From CAKZLS01 sp963771545 (lineage in GTDB: Bacteria; Pseudomonadota; Alphaproteobacteria; Rhodospirillales; Defluviicoccaceae), in assembly GCA_963771545.1 (NCBI GenBank), contig CAVYTX010000004.1:186001-250000 (forward strand): a stretch of DNA of 64,000 nucleotides, in the 5' to 3' direction. The notes under the pieces were generated by a model. That model saw only the letters and a list, made by a program, of their open reading frames with translations. It searched no databases and had not been told where the DNA came from. Numbering within the stretch: position 1 is the first letter of the stretch; every line of letters starts with the position of its first letter. Positions 62,811 to 64,000 of this stretch are shown here, piece after piece. Position numbers and translations under genes: made by a program.

Positions 62811-63584
62811 CTATATAACCCTTGTCCCCAAGGGCACAAGGCTTTTTCGCGCGGCTGCCCCGCTTCCCACACGCCTATTGCGTTCGAATCTGAGGTAGAC
62901 GCAAGACGCGCCTCGGGATCTCGCTTTTTCCTCGTATCGGGTCGGAAACCAGTCGTCGGGACGGCGGCGCCAATCCCCCGGTTCCCGCGCCGTCCAAGAA
63001 AACCGGGCGTCGCGTGTAAGATGCTCGAGTGTCCAACGCACATAACCCATGTCATCGCTGGCGAAGCACAATTGACCGCCGTCTTTCAGGATCCGTGCCA
63101 TCGCATCGACGGTTCCGGAACGGATGAATCGGCGCTGGTTGTGCCGGGTCTTCGGCCAGGGATCGGAGAACAACACGAACACCTTGCCCACGCTCGCGTC
63201 CTTCAACGCACCCAACAGCAAATGGGCGTCGTCATCCAAAATACGGACATTGTCGAGATTCCGTTCGTTGATTTGCGCCAGCGCGGCCGCAACGCCATTG
63301 ACAAAAGGCTCGCACCCGATGAACCCCACGTCCGGGTGGGCGCCCGCCTGCGCGACCAAGTGTTCTCCGGCGCCAAAGCCGATTTCCAGCCAGAGGTCGC
63401 GCAATGGTCCGGAAAATAGTTCCAGCGGTTCCATGGAAACCTCTTCGCGCGGGAGTTCGACGCGCAACCGGGGAAGCAACGAGTCCAGCAACGCTTGGCG
63501 CCCCGGTCGCAAACGGCGGCCTTTGCGGCGGCCACGGAAGCGCGGCGCGTCAATAGGAATGGAACACCCCGAAGAAAGCCTCAA
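62811..63584 (-). CDS. trmB: tRNA (guanine-N7-)-methyltransferase
   Basis: This is a 257-residue S-adenosylmethionine-dependent enzyme that methylates G46 in the tRNA variable loop. Motif I is LEIGFGAGEHLVAQAGAHPD, then FIGCEPFVNGVAAAL, and the family motif VFVLFSDPWPKTRHNQRRFI with the SDPWPK core, followed by RYEEKARSRG near the end. The start is uncertain: TTG 63584 overlaps the metK stop (TTGA), which suggests coupling. The C-terminal tail after RFERNRR is longer and more basic than usual. Confidence 0.92.
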   Translation of the reverse strand: MRLSSGCSIPIDAPRFRGRRKGRRLRPGRQALLDSLLPRLRVELPREEVSMEPLELFSGPLRDLWLEIGFGAGEHLVAQAGAHPDVGFIGCEPFVNGVAAALAQINERNLDNVRILDDDAHLLLGALKDASVGKVFVLFSDPWPKTRHNQRRFIRSGTVDAMARILKDGGQLCFASDDMGYVRWTLEHLTRDARFSWTAREPGDWRRRPDDWFPTRYEEKARSRGASCVYLRFERNRRVGSGAAARKSLVPLGTRVI

Positions 63585-64000
63585 CGTGCGTCGAATGCGG
63601 ACCGGAGATTATCGACCAAGCCGGTCTTCTCCCACGAGAAGCCCCCGTCAGCTTCCGGTTGACGACCAAAATGGCCATAGGCCGAGGTCCGTGTGTAAAT
63701 TGGCCGGTTCAGGCCAAGGTGCGTGCGCATTCCCCGCGGAGACAGGTCCATCAATTCCTGTAAGACCATGGCAAGCTTCCCCTCATCCACTTGGCCGGTT
63801 TCGTGGGTATCCACGTACACCGAGATGGGGTGGGAGACACCGATGGCATAGGAAAGCTGGATCGTGCATCGGTCGGAGAGTTCCGCCGCGACCACGTTCT
63901 TGGCGAGATAGCGCGCGGCATAGGCGCCCGACCGGTCGACCTTCGTAGGATCCTTGCCGGAAAAGGCTCCGCCACCATGGGGCGCGGCGCCACCATAGGT
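63581..64000 (-). CDS. metK: S-adenosylmethionine synthetase, C-terminal part (partial)
   Basis: The gene is open at the right edge of the window. In the frame ending at the stop 63581-63583 it reads GGAAPHGGGAFSGKDPTKVD, the metal/phosphate-binding motif, then RSGAYAARYLAKNVVAAELS, AIGVSHPISVYVDTHETG and WEKTGLVDNLRSAFDAR, all standard MetK C-terminus. The enzyme makes S-adenosylmethionine from methionine and ATP. The shadow frame at 63751-63996 is not the gene. The stop overlaps the trmB start. Confidence 0.95.
   Translation of the reverse strand, partial: TYGGAAPHGGGAFSGKDPTKVDRSGAYAARYLAKNVVAAELSDRCTIQLSYAIGVSHPISVYVDTHETGQVDEGKLAMVLQELMDLSPRGMRTHLGLNRPIYTRTSAYGHFGRQPEADGGFSWEKTGLVDNLRSAFDAR

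Overview
The window looks like a GC-rich, IS-rich chromosome segment from an alphaproteobacterium, probably of the Rhodospirillales type. The evidence is the classic alphaproteobacterial block metK-trmB / rimP-nusA-ylxR-infB-rbfA-truB-rpsO-pnp, the DUF4170 and DUF2336 proteins (both typical of alphaproteobacteria), the long form of HisG, and glycolate oxidase glcDEF. The left edge cuts polA and the right edge cuts metK.

Layout. 0-2.6 kb: the polA 3' end, a frameshifted OsmC-like gene, and a membrane protein gene split by an IS630 element. 2.8-4.5 kb: a glycine-zipper protein, DUF4170, and a membrane-anchored cyclic-nucleotide-binding-domain protein. 4.5-11.6 kb (minus strand): three large ATP-grasp enzymes in a row, each ending in an acylphosphatase domain. 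Two are tandem duplicates built like the cyanophycin synthetase ligase part. The third has an unrelated ATP-grasp of the sugar-transfer-associated type, is AT-rich, and appears to have been acquired separately. This is the most unusual feature of the window. 12.1-14.2 kb: an IS4 element with an IS5 element nested in its transposase gene. 14.6-20.3 kb: hisG, a PaaY-like hexapeptide protein, and a DUF2336 / PAS-GAF-GGDEF-EAL signalling pair. 20.6-28.9 kb: a 2761-residue VCBS-repeat surface protein with four interspersed jelly-roll-like modules. 29-36 kb: a triple-DUF2934 protein, tRNA-Val, gph, glmU, glmS, and a hexapeptide acyltransferase with a glycosyltransferase. 36-42 kb: an RTX protein, a fibre-like protein built on a 120-bp tandem repeat, and a secreted alpha/beta hydrolase. 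42-45.3 kb: IS481 and IS30 with scraps of SDR and FAD-oxidase genes between them. 45.4-51.6 kb: glcDEF, rpmJ, gatCA. 51.8-64 kb: a nitronate-monooxygenase-like gene and the translation/RNA-processing block.

How the genes fit together. gph (makes glycolate) and glcDEF (oxidises glycolate) form a 2-phosphoglycolate salvage route. glmS and glmU make UDP-GlcNAc beside two surface-sugar genes. The giant VCBS protein, the RTX protein and the fibre-like protein point to an organism invested in surface attachment.

Caution. Single-base or short frameshifts occur in several unrelated genes: the OsmC-like gene, the EAL gene, the RTX gene, the nitronate-monooxygenase-like gene, and nusA, which is normally essential. 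Some of these are probably sequence or assembly errors rather than true gene decay. All family calls come from reading the translated sequence by eye; no database search was run.
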